DNA of 36,636 nucleotides. Source: Candidatus Bathyarchaeum sp. (lineage in GTDB: Archaea; Thermoproteota; Bathyarchaeia; Bathyarchaeales; Bathyarchaeaceae). This document shows, piece by piece, positions 1 through 8,372 of this stretch (its first letter is position 1; each line of letters begins with the position of its first letter). The notes beneath the pieces were generated by a model that was given only the letters and a program-made list of their open reading frames with translations, was not told the DNA's origin and did no database searches. The stretch is from the NCBI GenBank assembly GCA_016930555.1, contig JAFGGM010000035.1:1-36636 (forward strand), in the 5' to 3' direction. The translations under genes were made by a program, and so were the position numbers.

Positions 1-76
1 ATTTACTTTTAGATAATCCAATGGCTCAAAGGCACCTACATCTCATGAATGAGACCAGCTTCGGTCTTCAAATTTT

Positions 77-125
77 TCTGAAAAAGCTATTTTTCAACAA
101 TGAAGTAGTATTAGAAGCCTAATAC
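77..125 (+). repeat. dispersed intergenic repeat, copy A
   Basis: This copy belongs to a repeat family also seen at 16824-16867, 22291-22369 and 35702-35751. It reads as an A-rich start, then TTTTTCAACAATG, then a palindromic core GTATTAG-aagc-CTAATAC at 108-125. It lies just past the stop codon of the membrane protein at 140-574, so it could also act as a transcript-end hairpin. Nothing else recognisable lies in positions 1-139. Confidence 0.6.
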
Positions 126-139
126 GAAAGGCTTCAGAC

Positions 140-574
140 TTACTTCATTGTTAGATACAGCAGCACAACTAGGGCAAAGCTTGTGAAGAGGTCAGGCAAC
201 ATTGCAAAGGGTCCAAGACCAGTTCCCCAATAACCCAAAAACTGTTGTAGTATGGGATTTGATGAAACTGCATAGAGAAGTAGAATCAACGAGAATAGTA
301 TTAGCCCAAGTGTGAATTCTGATTTAAATTTTCTGTATATGTCAATGTAGGTTCCCAGCAGCAGAACCAGGAGAGTGGCGTTGATTGTTGAAAGCATTGT
401 CTTGAATTTGTAGAACAACTCAAGGTCACCTATACTGATTCTGTCAGGAGGAACCTGATGTGGGTCAAAGAGGGGTGTGTGAGAGGTGAAATGCTGAGTA
501 GCAAGCAAGTCTGCGAGAATAGCCACTAATACCAAAACTAAAAAGAATAACGCGATTTTTATGTATTTGTTCAT
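140..574 (-). CDS. small four-helix membrane protein, unknown function
   Basis: A protein of about 144 residues with four hydrophobic segments: one at the N-terminus after MNKYIK, two in the middle separated by a short charged loop (YIDIYRKFKSE), and one at the C-terminus. No catalytic motif is visible. The reading frame extends upstream to 616, but that start lies inside the preceding regulator gene. The ATG at 574 is 8 bases after that gene's stop codon and gives a protein that begins directly with a transmembrane helix, so I prefer it. It appears to form a two-gene unit with the winged-helix regulator at 583-906. Such pairs often mean the regulator controls, or senses through, the membrane protein, but that is inference here. 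Confidence 0.75.
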   Translation of the reverse strand: MNKYIKIALFFLVLVLVAILADLLATQHFTSHTPLFDPHQVPPDRISIGDLELFYKFKTMLSTINATLLVLLLGTYIDIYRKFKSEFTLGLILFSLILLLYAVSSNPILQQFLGYWGTGLGPFAMLPDLFTSFALVVLLYLTMK

Positions 575-582
575 ATTTAGCT

Positions 583-906
583 TCACTTCTTTTTCTCCCT
601 TTTTTGTTTTTTCCACAATTTGTTCAGAATCTCCTTGAAGATATCGTAATTTTCCTCCATTTCTACTGTCAAGAAGTAGGTTGTGCCATAACCATCTCCA
701 GCGGTGGTGATTATTCGGTTCTTTTGTAAAATTTTAAGATGGTGCCGTATTGTTCGGTAATCCATCCCAAGAGTGTTGGCCAGCTGATTTGCGTTTTGTG
801 GATTCTCCAATAACGCTTCAATTATTTTTGCACGAGTTACGCCGCCTCTAGTTCCCGCAATAAGCCAACCAAGCAAATATTTCAATGGACGAACACCAAT
901 GGCCAT
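583..906 (-). CDS. ArsR-like winged-helix transcriptional regulator
   Basis: A 107-residue protein whose centre reads as a winged helix-turn-helix: a first helix (TRAKIIEALLENP), then NANQLANTLGMDYRTIRHHL as the helix-turn-helix, then a wing (TAGDGYGTTYFLT). The order and the phrase YRTIRHHLKIL are typical of archaeal ArsR-family repressors or activators. The lysine-rich tail (KKQKREKKK) may add DNA affinity. No metal-binding cysteines are present, so it is not a classical metal sensor. It starts with ATG at 906 and is followed after 8 bases by the four-helix membrane protein, probably its co-transcribed partner. Ligand and target genes are unknown. Confidence 0.85.
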   Translation of the reverse strand: MAIGVRPLKYLLGWLIAGTRGGVTRAKIIEALLENPQNANQLANTLGMDYRTIRHHLKILQKNRIITTAGDGYGTTYFLTVEMEENYDIFKEILNKLWKKQKREKKK

Positions 907-1061
907 TCAAACCGCTCCAGGAAACAGAGGATAATAATGAAGAAGAAATGAAAACCACATAATAACTTTCGCTGTAGTCCAGATATGTTACATCCAGTTA
1001 TTGTGGCAAATTCTGGGAACGGATGGCAAGTTTCTGATGGATAGTTGAATAGACCTAGTCT

Positions 1062-1586
1062 CTACGTGTATTCCTTTTTTGATACAAAATTCAGTAGTAT
1101 GCTCATGACCGACAGCATTGCGGTTGCTACTTCAGCGAATATCAAGATATCTGTGAATCCATAGTTATATTGTTGAATGCACAGGAAAGTGACAAAAACT
1201 GAAGCTAATGGAAAGATGGTTCCAATCATTGAAAATATAAACAATTTCTTTTTCAATATGAAGAATGCTCCTGCTAAAGCAAATGCTGCGGCGATAAGCC
1301 CGTCAACCCCGAAAATCAAAAATCCGACCACGTCTGAAGCTATACTAGGACCGTAGTAATCAATCAATGCAAAGTATTGGTATACGCCAAGATATCCAAG
1401 GCTCGCGACAAAAGTGGCTGAAATCATCGTAAAAATGGCTGCTGCAAGCTTCAAGTCGGTTTGTTTCAGCGGCGTCTCGACGACTTCTTGTTGTGTTTTA
1501 TCTTCGGCAGTAAGGGATTCGCCACAGTTGGGACAAAAAGTGACATCTTCAGACTCTAATTCACTACCGCAGTGGGGACAATTCAA
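1062..1586 (-). CDS. zinc-ribbon membrane protein
   Basis: A 174-residue protein. The N-terminus is a zinc ribbon with two CxxC pairs (CPHCG at about residues 3-7 and CPNCG at about 18-22), followed by a short charged linker and four hydrophobic helices from about residue 45 to the end. This layout, a cytosolic zinc ribbon ahead of a small helical bundle, is common among uncharacterised archaeal and bacterial membrane proteins. The start is TTG at 1586, directly ahead of the ribbon. It stands alone between the regulator pair and the + strand genes from 1829. No function can be assigned. Confidence 0.8.
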   Translation of the reverse strand: MNCPHCGSELESEDVTFCPNCGESLTAEDKTQQEVVETPLKQTDLKLAAAIFTMISATFVASLGYLGVYQYFALIDYYGPSIASDVVGFLIFGVDGLIAAAFALAGAFFILKKKLFIFSMIGTIFPLASVFVTFLCIQQYNYGFTDILIFAEVATAMLSVMSILLNFVSKKEYT

Positions 1587-1828
1587 TAAGCTCTCAACCT
1601 TCAGAGTTGTTATCTTCAGCGAATGGTAACCACGTTCACTTTCCTTTGTATTTAAATCTATTTCAGAATTTGTTAAAATAACTCAGTGAATGTGCAGAAA
1701 AGGCGCGGGAAATTAGGGCATTGCTCTGCTATGTGCTTATAAAAAATATAGTCTAACTCAATATTTTCATTTCATAAGCCAATTATATGCTAAAAACACT
1801 AATTCAGAATAAAAATTGGGGAGAAAAA

Positions 1829-2005
1829 ATGACGGATATTCATTTCATGGAACAACGACAAAGTCTTCAAAAAGTTATGATTGAAACATTCGAGAAAGAA
1901 ATGGGAACACTAGACCTCGAACTGCAAACAGTGTTAGTTGATGACATGATAACTGCTTTCTTCAATCGAGTAAGAATAATGAAGAGAATGCAGAAAAGAC
2001 AATAA
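1829..2005 (+). CDS. small hypothetical protein (58 aa)
   Basis: A 58-residue, mostly helical, charged protein ending in a basic stretch (RVRIMKRMQKRQ). The frame opens at 1787, but the ATG at 1829 follows GGGGAG at 1818-1823 with good spacing, so that start is preferred. It is 14 bases ahead of the winged-helix gene at 2020 on the same strand, which suggests co-transcription. I do not recognise the family. The basic tail would be compatible with nucleic-acid binding, but this is only a compositional observation. Confidence 0.55.
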   Translation: MTDIHFMEQRQSLQKVMIETFEKEMGTLDLELQTVLVDDMITAFFNRVRIMKRMQKRQ

Positions 2006-2019
2006 AGAAAGTATGTAAC

Positions 2020-2316
2020 ATGCGAAGATCAAAATTTGAAATGCATTTGGACATTATTAGAACTTTAGCTCAAAAAGGACCACTGAAGCTAACTCACATC
2101 ATGTATAAAGCTAACGTAAACTGCAGCGTTCTAAGAGAACAATTAGATTTTCTCATCCAACAAAAAATTGTCAATGAAAAGACATCAAAAAAAGAGAAGG
2201 TTGTCTTCGAACTAACGGAAAAAGGATTTTCTATACTAAGAACCTTCAGAGAATTACAAACACTGATGCCGGTGGATGATGAAAACACACGGGGAATCCC
2301 TGCAATACTATACTAG
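2020..2316 (+). CDS. archaeal winged-helix regulator, HTH_45-like
   Basis: A 98-residue protein with the layout of the small archaeal winged-helix family: helix 1 (MHLDIIRTLAQKGPLKLTHI), a recognition-helix region (CSVLREQLDFLIQQKIV), and a wing ending in FELTEKGFSIL. It starts with ATG at 2020. The next gene, at 2357, encodes a protein with the same fold and similar phrases (GPLKL, LDFL, VTERGISVL versus LTEKGFSIL), so the two look like tandem duplicates. They could act as a heterodimer or be independent repressors. The effector is unknown. Confidence 0.75.
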   Translation: MRRSKFEMHLDIIRTLAQKGPLKLTHIMYKANVNCSVLREQLDFLIQQKIVNEKTSKKEKVVFELTEKGFSILRTFRELQTLMPVDDENTRGIPAILY

Positions 2317-2356
2317 GGAGAATCTTGTAAATCATGTAACCTTGGAAGGTTAAGAA

Positions 2357-2740
2357 TTGTATAACTCAAAACTGCACATGTATATTGAGACTCTTTGTGC
2401 CGTAGTTTCCCATGGTCCGTTAAAGTTGGCTCAACTGAACGGTAATGTTGAATTGGATAAACCTGCTCTGGTAGAGGTTTTGGATTTTCTTTATGAACAT
2501 TGTCTTGTGGGGGAACAGAACTTGGATGAACCTCAAAAGGCTTATTATGTGACAGAAAGAGGCATATCTGTGCTTAAGGTGGTTACTCCCCTAATCAAGG
2601 AGGCTCAAAAAATACAAATGCAGAATTTCGAAATAACTTCCAACGCACTTTCAACAATCAATTGTGGAACAAAAAAACAAAAGCGAAATAGGTTTTACTT
2701 AAAAAAGAGTCTATTCCGTCAACGAACACAAAAAATGTAA
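2357..2740 (+). CDS. archaeal winged-helix regulator, tandem paralogue
   Basis: A 127-residue protein. The first 80 residues repeat the winged-helix layout of the gene at 2020-2316 (HMYIETLCAVVSHGPLKLAQL, LVEVLDFLYEHCLV, YYVTERGISVLKV). The last 45 residues are a basic, low-complexity tail (KKQKRNRFYLKKSLFRQRTQK) that the first copy lacks. The start is TTG at 2357, placed after GGAAGG at 2344-2349. The pair probably arose by duplication followed by divergence of the tail. Function beyond DNA binding cannot be read from the sequence. Confidence 0.65.
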   Translation: MYNSKLHMYIETLCAVVSHGPLKLAQLNGNVELDKPALVEVLDFLYEHCLVGEQNLDEPQKAYYVTERGISVLKVVTPLIKEAQKIQMQNFEITSNALSTINCGTKKQKRNRFYLKKSLFRQRTQKM

Positions 2741-3041
2741 ATTTATGTATCTCTTAAATTGTGTTACAAATTATCTTTAACAAATTCTCTAATTCAACTA
2801 GTTACATCTTTACTGCAACCTACAACCACACCCAGAGCACAATTTTTTGCTGCTCTTGCAAGCGCATAATCAATTTTTTTATAAATTCCAGACATTTGAA
2901 AGAAGACTCTGAACGGGTTAATTTCACTCGGTTTCCTGAGTGTTGAAGAATAAATAAATTCGGGTATAATTCTGAAAAATGTTTTTATGTATCACAGAGA
3001 TTGTTGGCCCAAAAATAGTGCAGACTAAGAGCAAAAATTGA
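2741..3041. other. intergenic stretch, AT-rich
   Basis: About 300 AT-rich bases between the winged-helix gene and the 99-residue gene. A 61-codon open frame at 2761-2946 has unusual composition and no ribosome-binding site, so I do not call it. A TATA-like stretch near 2980-2990 could serve the gene at 3042. Confidence 0.4.
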
Positions 3042-3341
3042 ATGGAGGCAAGAAAAGTTTTGATTTGTGTAACTAGAAAAACATCCTCTCAAAGACTGAC
3101 TAGCGCTTTCCTTGTTTTACTTCGAGACACCACATGGAAATGCGGAACAGTAGAGCGGCTTGTAGTGAATTATTTGCGACGGCAGATTCGGTATTGCAGA
3201 AGAACTCATTTTGCGGTAGAGGAAATAATGGAAAATTTTGAAGTGAAGAAACATCAGCAGCGCCGATTCTTTGATGCCATAGAAAGACTAGAAAAACGTG
3301 GCATAATTAAAATAGTCTTCAACCCTTTTTTTATCCAGTGA
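3042..3341 (+). CDS. hypothetical protein, possible winged helix
   Basis: A 99-residue basic protein. The C-terminal half (FAVEEIMENFEVKKHQQRRFFDAIERLEKRGIIKIVF, about residues 57-93) has the spacing of a winged-helix unit in which two helices lead to a short wing, with ERLEKRGII as the recognition-helix end. The N-terminal half is arginine-rich and has no recognisable motif. It sits 32 bases upstream of the HtrA-like protease on the same strand and could be its regulator. It starts with ATG at 3042. Family membership is uncertain. Confidence 0.5.
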   Translation: MEARKVLICVTRKTSSQRLTSAFLVLLRDTTWKCGTVERLVVNYLRRQIRYCRRTHFAVEEIMENFEVKKHQQRRFFDAIERLEKRGIIKIVFNPFFIQ

Positions 3342-3373
3342 ATTTGTCTAGTGATTAAATAGGAGGAGTGTTG

Positions 3374-4618
3374 TTGGAGGTTTCTGAAAAACCTAAAAAT
3401 ACACACACCGTAACAATGCTTGCAACAATTGTGGTTATAAGCAGCCTAATTTCGGCAGGACTGTTTGGGTATCTGATTTGTTATTCCACTACTTCAGGAG
3501 ACGTTGCTGACCTACAAAATCAGGTTACGTCACTCCAAGAACAGCTTACCCAACTCGAGTCAACACAGAATCCAAATTCCCAAAATACCACAGTATTAAT
3601 AGAAGAGAAGAACGTTTCAGTTTCCGAGTTATATGCACAGGTTGCAGACTCAGTTGTCATAATCCGAGGAATGGTGTTTTCCTATTATGACTTTTTTGGG
3701 CGCCGATACTACTCCCAAGTTCAAGGCTCAGGTTTCGTCTCTAACTTCACAGGGGAGGCTGTGGTTGTCACAAACTATCATGTAATAGGTGACGCAGTCA
3801 ACATCACAGTAACTTTCTCAAACGGCAACAGCTACCCAGCAGAGGTTCTTGGCTCAGATCCTTACGCGGAACTGGCAGTGATTTCTGTAGTAGCACCCGA
3901 GGACGAGTATGTGCCTCTTGAAATTGTCAGCTCATCAAATCTGCAGGTTGGTGACCCCGTTATGGTGGTCGGCACACCCTACGGATTAGCGGGCTCAATG
4001 AGCACAGGCTTTGTAAGCGCCTTAGGCAGAACATTGACTGCGGAAACTACAGGAGGATACGTCATACCAAACGTCATCCAAACCACCGCGCCCCTTAACC
4101 CAGGCAACTCTGGAGGTCCAGTACTGAACTATCAGGGTCAGGTTGTGGGCATAGCCACAGCAATTGTTGAAGATTCACAAGGAGTAGGTTTTGTTATACC
4201 CTCAAACACGATCTTGAGAGAAATCAGCGACCTAATAAGTAAAGGCTCCTATGATGACCATCCTTGGCTAGGTGTCTCAGGAACTGACATGAGTTATGAA
4301 ATCGCTGAAGAAATGGCCGTCGATGTAACTTATGGTTGGCTGATTGCAGAGGTTGCAAGCGATGGCCCAGCAGACAAGGCAGGCTTGCAGGGTGGAACAG
4401 AGCAGATCCAAATCAATAACGAGCTTGTAGTAGTTGGCGGGGACATAATCATCGCGATTAACGGAACACGAATAACCAGCATAGATGACATGTCGGCTTA
4501 TCTTGAAGAATACACTTTGCCAGGAGAAACAATCAACATTACAATAATACGCGCCAACAAAACAGATAATATTGTCCTTGAACTAGAAAGCCGTCCCGCA
4601 GCAACAAGCGCAACATAG
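3374..4618 (+). CDS. membrane-anchored HtrA/DegP-like serine protease with PDZ domain
   Basis: A trypsin-fold envelope protease of about 414 residues. After a short cytosolic tail comes one transmembrane helix (about residues 14-36), a short coiled coil (VADLQNQVTSLQEQL), then the protease domain outside the cell. The catalytic triad is readable: His136 in TNYHVIGD, Asp162 in SDPYAELAV, and Ser246 in PGNSGGP. A PDZ domain follows from about residue 300 (PWLGVSG, GPADKAGL, GGDIIIAINGTRI). The family degrades or refolds damaged exported proteins. The frame opens with GTG at 3368, but AGGAGG at 3361-3366 is correctly spaced only for the TTG at 3374, which I take as the start. All catalytic residues are present, so it should be active. 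Confidence 0.93.
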   Translation: MEVSEKPKNTHTVTMLATIVVISSLISAGLFGYLICYSTTSGDVADLQNQVTSLQEQLTQLESTQNPNSQNTTVLIEEKNVSVSELYAQVADSVVIIRGMVFSYYDFFGRRYYSQVQGSGFVSNFTGEAVVVTNYHVIGDAVNITVTFSNGNSYPAEVLGSDPYAELAVISVVAPEDEYVPLEIVSSSNLQVGDPVMVVGTPYGLAGSMSTGFVSALGRTLTAETTGGYVIPNVIQTTAPLNPGNSGGPVLNYQGQVVGIATAIVEDSQGVGFVIPSNTILREISDLISKGSYDDHPWLGVSGTDMSYEIAEEMAVDVTYGWLIAEVASDGPADKAGLQGGTEQIQINNELVVVGGDIIIAINGTRITSIDDMSAYLEEYTLPGETINITIIRANKTDNIVLELESRPAATSAT

Positions 4619-4642
4619 CTGCCACAGCGATTATCCCCATTT

Positions 4643-5518
4643 TTAGTTGCCTATGGTATTCAGTAGAGCCAAAGAAGCATACAAGGCCTCTTCGGTTCTG
4701 ATTGTTTCAGTTCCCTGACCTAGAATAGTGTTAACTGTGAAGTCGGCAACTTTGTCTAAACTAAGGTTCTCTTTTGCCACAATCTCTTGAAGCCCTTGAG
4801 CTGGTGCACCAAAAGCTACTAAGATTTTACCAGACTTTTTCCACCGTTCTGCTAGCTCATCAGTGATCCCAGCTAGGGGTGTTCCTAGCTTGGATGTAGC
4901 AATTACAAGGTCATAGTGATATATTTTGGTTAGATGCCCGAAAGAAGCTTTTGAGGATTTTACAATATAACCCCAATATGATGGAATTTCCTCACGCTTC
5001 GCCAAAGCAAGTTCAGGATGCTTTCCAGTCTTCGTTATTTTCACAGTGACCCTTCTGTTTACAGACAATTGTACATGAGGAAGTGGCAACGGACGCTCTA
5101 CACCCACGTCTACCATGGACCCTGCTTGCGTAAATGACACTACAGCGCCTTCTCTGTATTCTCCCAACTGCAGCTTCCGTGCTCTCCGTTCCAGAGGATG
5201 ATGAGGCGTACGCAGAGGCGGAAGAATTCCCGCATACCGTAACTCAGGCTTGAGTTTGAATAGCCGTTTCCGCAGATACTGGGGCGTCTCTGCATAGGAC
5301 AACAAGGTAACAATCAGATTTCTGTCACGGTTCTGGCTGGCTTCAGCATTGTCCGAGAAGACAAGAATTTCGTTGACGCGAAAGATGGCTGCTGCTCTTG
5401 CAATCAAACCAATTTCCAAGGTTTTCTCTCGTAGGTGAGGAATATCAGAGATTACGGAAACGGGTATTGCTATTGCAAGCTTGCGGTCACGTCGTTGTGT
5501 CATTTTAGGTTCACTCAC
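4643..5518 (-). CDS. SPOUT-family RNA methyltransferase (MTH1/C9orf114 type)
   Basis: A 291-residue protein matching the COG2106/DUF171 family of putative RNA methyltransferases. The N-terminal part (KLAIAIPVSVISDIPHLREKT) begins the SPOUT fold. An inserted OB-like domain sits in the middle (GAVVSFTQAGSMVDVGVERPLPLP). The C-terminal trefoil-knot region that binds S-adenosylmethionine is readable as LVAFGAPAQGLQEI near residue 235 and VNTILGQGTETIRTEEAL near 263. Family members are thought to methylate rRNA, but the substrate in archaea is not settled. The start is a GTG that overlaps the stop codon of the GT39 gene (GTGA), so the two are translationally coupled although their functions look unrelated. 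Confidence 0.88.
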   Translation of the reverse strand: MSEPKMTQRRDRKLAIAIPVSVISDIPHLREKTLEIGLIARAAAIFRVNEILVFSDNAEASQNRDRNLIVTLLSYAETPQYLRKRLFKLKPELRYAGILPPLRTPHHPLERRARKLQLGEYREGAVVSFTQAGSMVDVGVERPLPLPHVQLSVNRRVTVKITKTGKHPELALAKREEIPSYWGYIVKSSKASFGHLTKIYHYDLVIATSKLGTPLAGITDELAERWKKSGKILVAFGAPAQGLQEIVAKENLSLDKVADFTVNTILGQGTETIRTEEALYASLALLNTIGN

Positions 5519-7119
5519 GAGTTTAACAGAAATCGCAGTATGAATATCCGGCGAGGGGAAGTTCCCAATTCTTTTTCGACCGTGAATCTGTTTGTGTCAA
5601 GCATAGCATTTAGCACATCAGAGTATCGTAGGTTTGAATCATAATATGTTATGTTACCGTGCTCAAACAACAGCAGATACTTAACGCTGATGGCTTCTGA
5701 TGTTTCAATCAAGTAAGTGTAATTGAAGTCTGGCTTGTATGCATCAATAGGCAAGTCAGGATACTGCATTGGCTGCTCCTGATTTGGGTCATACACCAGC
5801 AGATAATACTCTACCATATCTGCGCTGAAGTAGTTACCTCCGCAAAGGACGATTACGTTTTCTTCGGGGGTTAAATGCTCAACCACATACTTGCTTGCTT
5901 CATCAATTGGGATGTTAACGTGGTCAAACTCCACCCACAAGTAGGCTTCCCATACACTGTAAACTAGGGAGATACCTACAAACAATGCCAATGCAGCGGC
6001 AGCAACTTTAGTAAGGTTCTTGCTGGGAAAGCTGATGTGGTTATTTTTCAGTCTGTCTATAGCTTTGTCCAGGAGAAACACAAGCATTTCTGAAGCAGAA
6101 ACAGCCAAGACTGGAAAAATCAGGGTTATATAGCGCCAATCCTTGCTGGTTATAACAGTAAAGACGACATAGACGGTGGCGAAACTAATTAAAGAAAATT
6201 TGTCGCCTTCATTTCTTCGCCACATCCAGAGCCCTAAACCAGCCAAAGCAAGGAGGTAAAGAGGAAGAGCAATCGGGTGTCTGTGGAGATAGGGCTGAGT
6301 CATTTCGATTAGATAAAAGATGGGCGTTGGAAATCGTGTACTATATGCAAGTCGTTCCTCGTTACCCATGCCCATTACATAAATCCATTTACCTAGCATG
6401 TCTGAGGCATACTGCTGATAGACAAGAATAACCCACGGCGAGATAACAGCTACTGCAACAATCAGAACAAGCAAAAATTTGCTAAGCTTGACCGAAAGAC
6501 GCTGCTTGACAAAATAGAGTAGACTAATAAGGATAACTATGCCGCCTATAACAATCTGATATTTGACAAGAAAACCTAAACCAAGAGTTATGCCAGCAAA
6601 AATTAGGAGCTTGTCCTTTTTTGTGCGCAACCATGAAAAAAACAGAAACAATGAGATAGAGAAAAAGAACATCAACATGGTTTCGATTAACGCCATTCTA
6701 CACAATATAACAAAGCCGGGCATCGCAGCCAAAAGAACGGCTGAAATCAGGGCAGTTCTTGGTCCATACAACTTTTTGGCGTACTCAAAAACAACCCATA
6801 ATGAAAGAAGCCCAAAGGTGACTGCCACCAATCTGGCTGAGAGCAAGCTTACTCCGATTGCCTTAAAGAAAAGAGCTGTCGTAACATCGAATAGTGGCGG
6901 ATAGAAGGCGTTTTCATGCAGGAAGTCGTCGACCTGTCCACGGCTCAGCAGGAGTCCGCCATAGAGGTGGGGGGTTTCGTCCCAGCGAACTGGAGCATAG
7001 TCAAGATACAGCAGAATGAGGGCAGCAAAGGCTACAATAAAAACGAGAAAGGCCAAATGCCATCTATCGAATCGGGAAACAAGATTAGAGAGAGCCGAAG
7101 CCAAACTGTAGCCATCCAT
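5515..7119 (-). CDS. GT39-type (PMT/ArnT-like) membrane glycosyltransferase, copy 1
   Basis: A 534-residue protein with about ten or more hydrophobic helices. The first outer loop carries the acidic pair of GT39/GT83 enzymes (YAPVRWDETPHLYGG, Asp-Glu near residue 48), which use a polyprenyl-phosphate sugar as donor on the outer face of the membrane. The last 130 residues form a soluble extracellular domain. It is closely similar along its whole length to the gene at 24830-26437 (shared phrases include PGF-ILCRMALIETML and LTLGLG-L-KYQ). It starts with ATG at 7119. Together with the GT2 enzyme and EmrE-like protein upstream it makes a plausible pathway: charge the lipid, flip it, transfer the sugar. 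The acceptor is unknown. Confidence 0.88.
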   Translation of the reverse strand: MDGYSLASALSNLVSRFDRWHLAFLVFIVAFAALILLYLDYAPVRWDETPHLYGGLLLSRGQVDDFLHENAFYPPLFDVTTALFFKAIGVSLLSARLVAVTFGLLSLWVVFEYAKKLYGPRTALISAVLLAAMPGFVILCRMALIETMLMFFFSISLFLFFSWLRTKKDKLLIFAGITLGLGFLVKYQIVIGGIVILISLLYFVKQRLSVKLSKFLLVLIVAVAVISPWVILVYQQYASDMLGKWIYVMGMGNEERLAYSTRFPTPIFYLIEMTQPYLHRHPIALPLYLLALAGLGLWMWRRNEGDKFSLISFATVYVVFTVITSKDWRYITLIFPVLAVSASEMLVFLLDKAIDRLKNNHISFPSKNLTKVAAAALALFVGISLVYSVWEAYLWVEFDHVNIPIDEASKYVVEHLTPEENVIVLCGGNYFSADMVEYYLLVYDPNQEQPMQYPDLPIDAYKPDFNYTYLIETSEAISVKYLLLFEHGNITYYDSNLRYSDVLNAMLDTNRFTVEKELGTSPRRIFILRFLLNS

Positions 7120-7241
7120 GGATTGTTGTGTCTAACTCTGTTAAAGCAATATTAAATTTTTTCATACCATCCAACAAAAAAGATAACATAAACAGCTTCT
7201 CGACAATTTATTACGTCTTGGTGCGGCAGCTGAATTCTGTT

Positions 7242-7949
7242 TCAATTTGAAAGAATTTTCTTCAACTCAAGAATTCCACGCACGTTTTGTATGGCAACAG
7301 CAGTAACCATCTTAAAGGAGCTTGTGTTTTTCTTTTTTTCTTCCCATTTAACTGGAAACTCAACAATCCTGTAGTTACGATGGATGCTTCGGATGATGAT
7401 TTCTGTGTCCCAAAACCATCCAGTGCTAACACAGTCGTTTAGTACATCTTTGATTAGGCGACTTGAAAAAGCCTTGAATCCGATTTGATGATCCTGTACC
7501 GCGTCTTTGAACAATATTCTGATAAGAGCATTGTAGACTCTTGAGGGAAAATCACGTAAAACTGCACGATTAGCTGCTGCGCCTTTAATGTATCTTGATC
7601 CTAGAGCTAAATCGTTTCCTTTCCGTATTAAGTTGATTAGTTTGGGAAAAAATTTCATGTCTGTTGCAAGGTCACAGTCAATAAATGTGTAGATATCACC
7701 GTCCACTTCATTGAATGCCTGCTTCAAGGCTAATCCTTTTCCTAGTTTGTTGGGTGAATGCAAGTGGATGACTTGGGGGTATGCTTGTTCTAGTTCTTGT
7801 GCGATAAGGTCGGTTCCGTCTGTGCTTCCGTCTTCGGCTATTATAATTCGGAAGTCTTCTCCTAACAGAGGGACTGTTTTTATGAGGGTTTCTATGCAGG
7901 TCCGCAGGTTTTTGGATTCGTTGCAGGCTGGGACCGTTATTATAATCAA
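7242..7949 (-). CDS. GT2 glycosyltransferase, polyprenyl-phosphate sugar synthase-like
   Basis: A 235-residue GT-A fold protein. It shows the opening nucleotide-sugar-binding strand (IIITVPACNESKNLRTCIETL), EDGSTDGT near residue 40, and the metal-binding acidic motif in FIDCDLATD near residue 92, followed by LGSRYI and the family phrase DHQIGFKAF. This is the pattern of dolichyl-phosphate mannose/glucose synthases, which put a sugar on a polyprenyl phosphate at the inner membrane face. There is no C-terminal membrane helix. The start is TTG at 7949, three bases after the EmrE-like gene, with AGGT just upstream. Co-transcription with a flippase-like protein and a GT39 enzyme supports a lipid-linked sugar role. 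Confidence 0.88.
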   Translation of the reverse strand: MIIITVPACNESKNLRTCIETLIKTVPLLGEDFRIIIAEDGSTDGTDLIAQELEQAYPQVIHLHSPNKLGKGLALKQAFNEVDGDIYTFIDCDLATDMKFFPKLINLIRKGNDLALGSRYIKGAAANRAVLRDFPSRVYNALIRILFKDAVQDHQIGFKAFSSRLIKDVLNDCVSTGWFWDTEIIIRSIHRNYRIVEFPVKWEEKKKNTSSFKMVTAVAIQNVRGILELKKILSN

Positions 7950-7952
7950 CGA

Positions 7953-8321
7953 TTATCTACCTGCTTGTGTCGCAATAAGGGCGACTCCCAACAAAATGAA
8001 GAATACTCCTGCCCAACTGGTTAAGGTCAATGTCTCCTTTAGGAAGACGTTAGAGAATATCATTGTCCAGATGTATGATGTAGCAATTATGGGGTAAAGG
8101 ATGGACAAATTTCCCTTACTTAGGGCATGAACGTACAGAAGAGTAGATAAGGCATACACGGTGACTGCAAGTATCAGGTCATGGTTTGTAAGCAATGCTT
8201 TAAGGTCCCACTGGAGATTGTTTGCCCCCCGCTTAAATTCCAGTTGCCCAATGGCGCCCATAAATGCAGCCACTGCAGTCAACACAATTATTTTCCAATC
8301 CACTGTCTTCACTCTACCCAT
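7953..8321 (-). CDS. EmrE/EamA-like small transporter, candidate lipid-sugar flippase
   Basis: A 122-residue, four-helix protein of the small multidrug-resistance/EamA class. Helix 1 carries a glutamate in GAIGQLEFKRGA, helix 3 ends with LSILYPIIATSYIWTMIFS and the last helix reads GVFFILLGVALIATQ, all typical of this fold. Proteins of this size next to a GT2 enzyme and a GT39/83 enzyme are known in the bacterial aminoarabinose pathway (ArnE/ArnF), where they flip the lipid-linked sugar. By that analogy I propose a flippase role, but a small exporter remains possible. It starts with ATG at 8321, 51 bases after the surface-protein gene. Confidence 0.8.
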   Translation of the reverse strand: MGRVKTVDWKIIVLTAVAAFMGAIGQLEFKRGANNLQWDLKALLTNHDLILAVTVYALSTLLYVHALSKGNLSILYPIIATSYIWTMIFSNVFLKETLTLTSWAGVFFILLGVALIATQAGR

Positions 8322-8372
8322 CCCCTTTTCCGCAGTTTAACAGATAAAAGCCTTATGTTTAGATGGGAATAC

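Noticed and set aside
2761-2946. 61-codon plus-strand frame
   Set aside because: Odd composition, no ribosome-binding site and no recognisable fold. It lies in AT-rich intergenic sequence.
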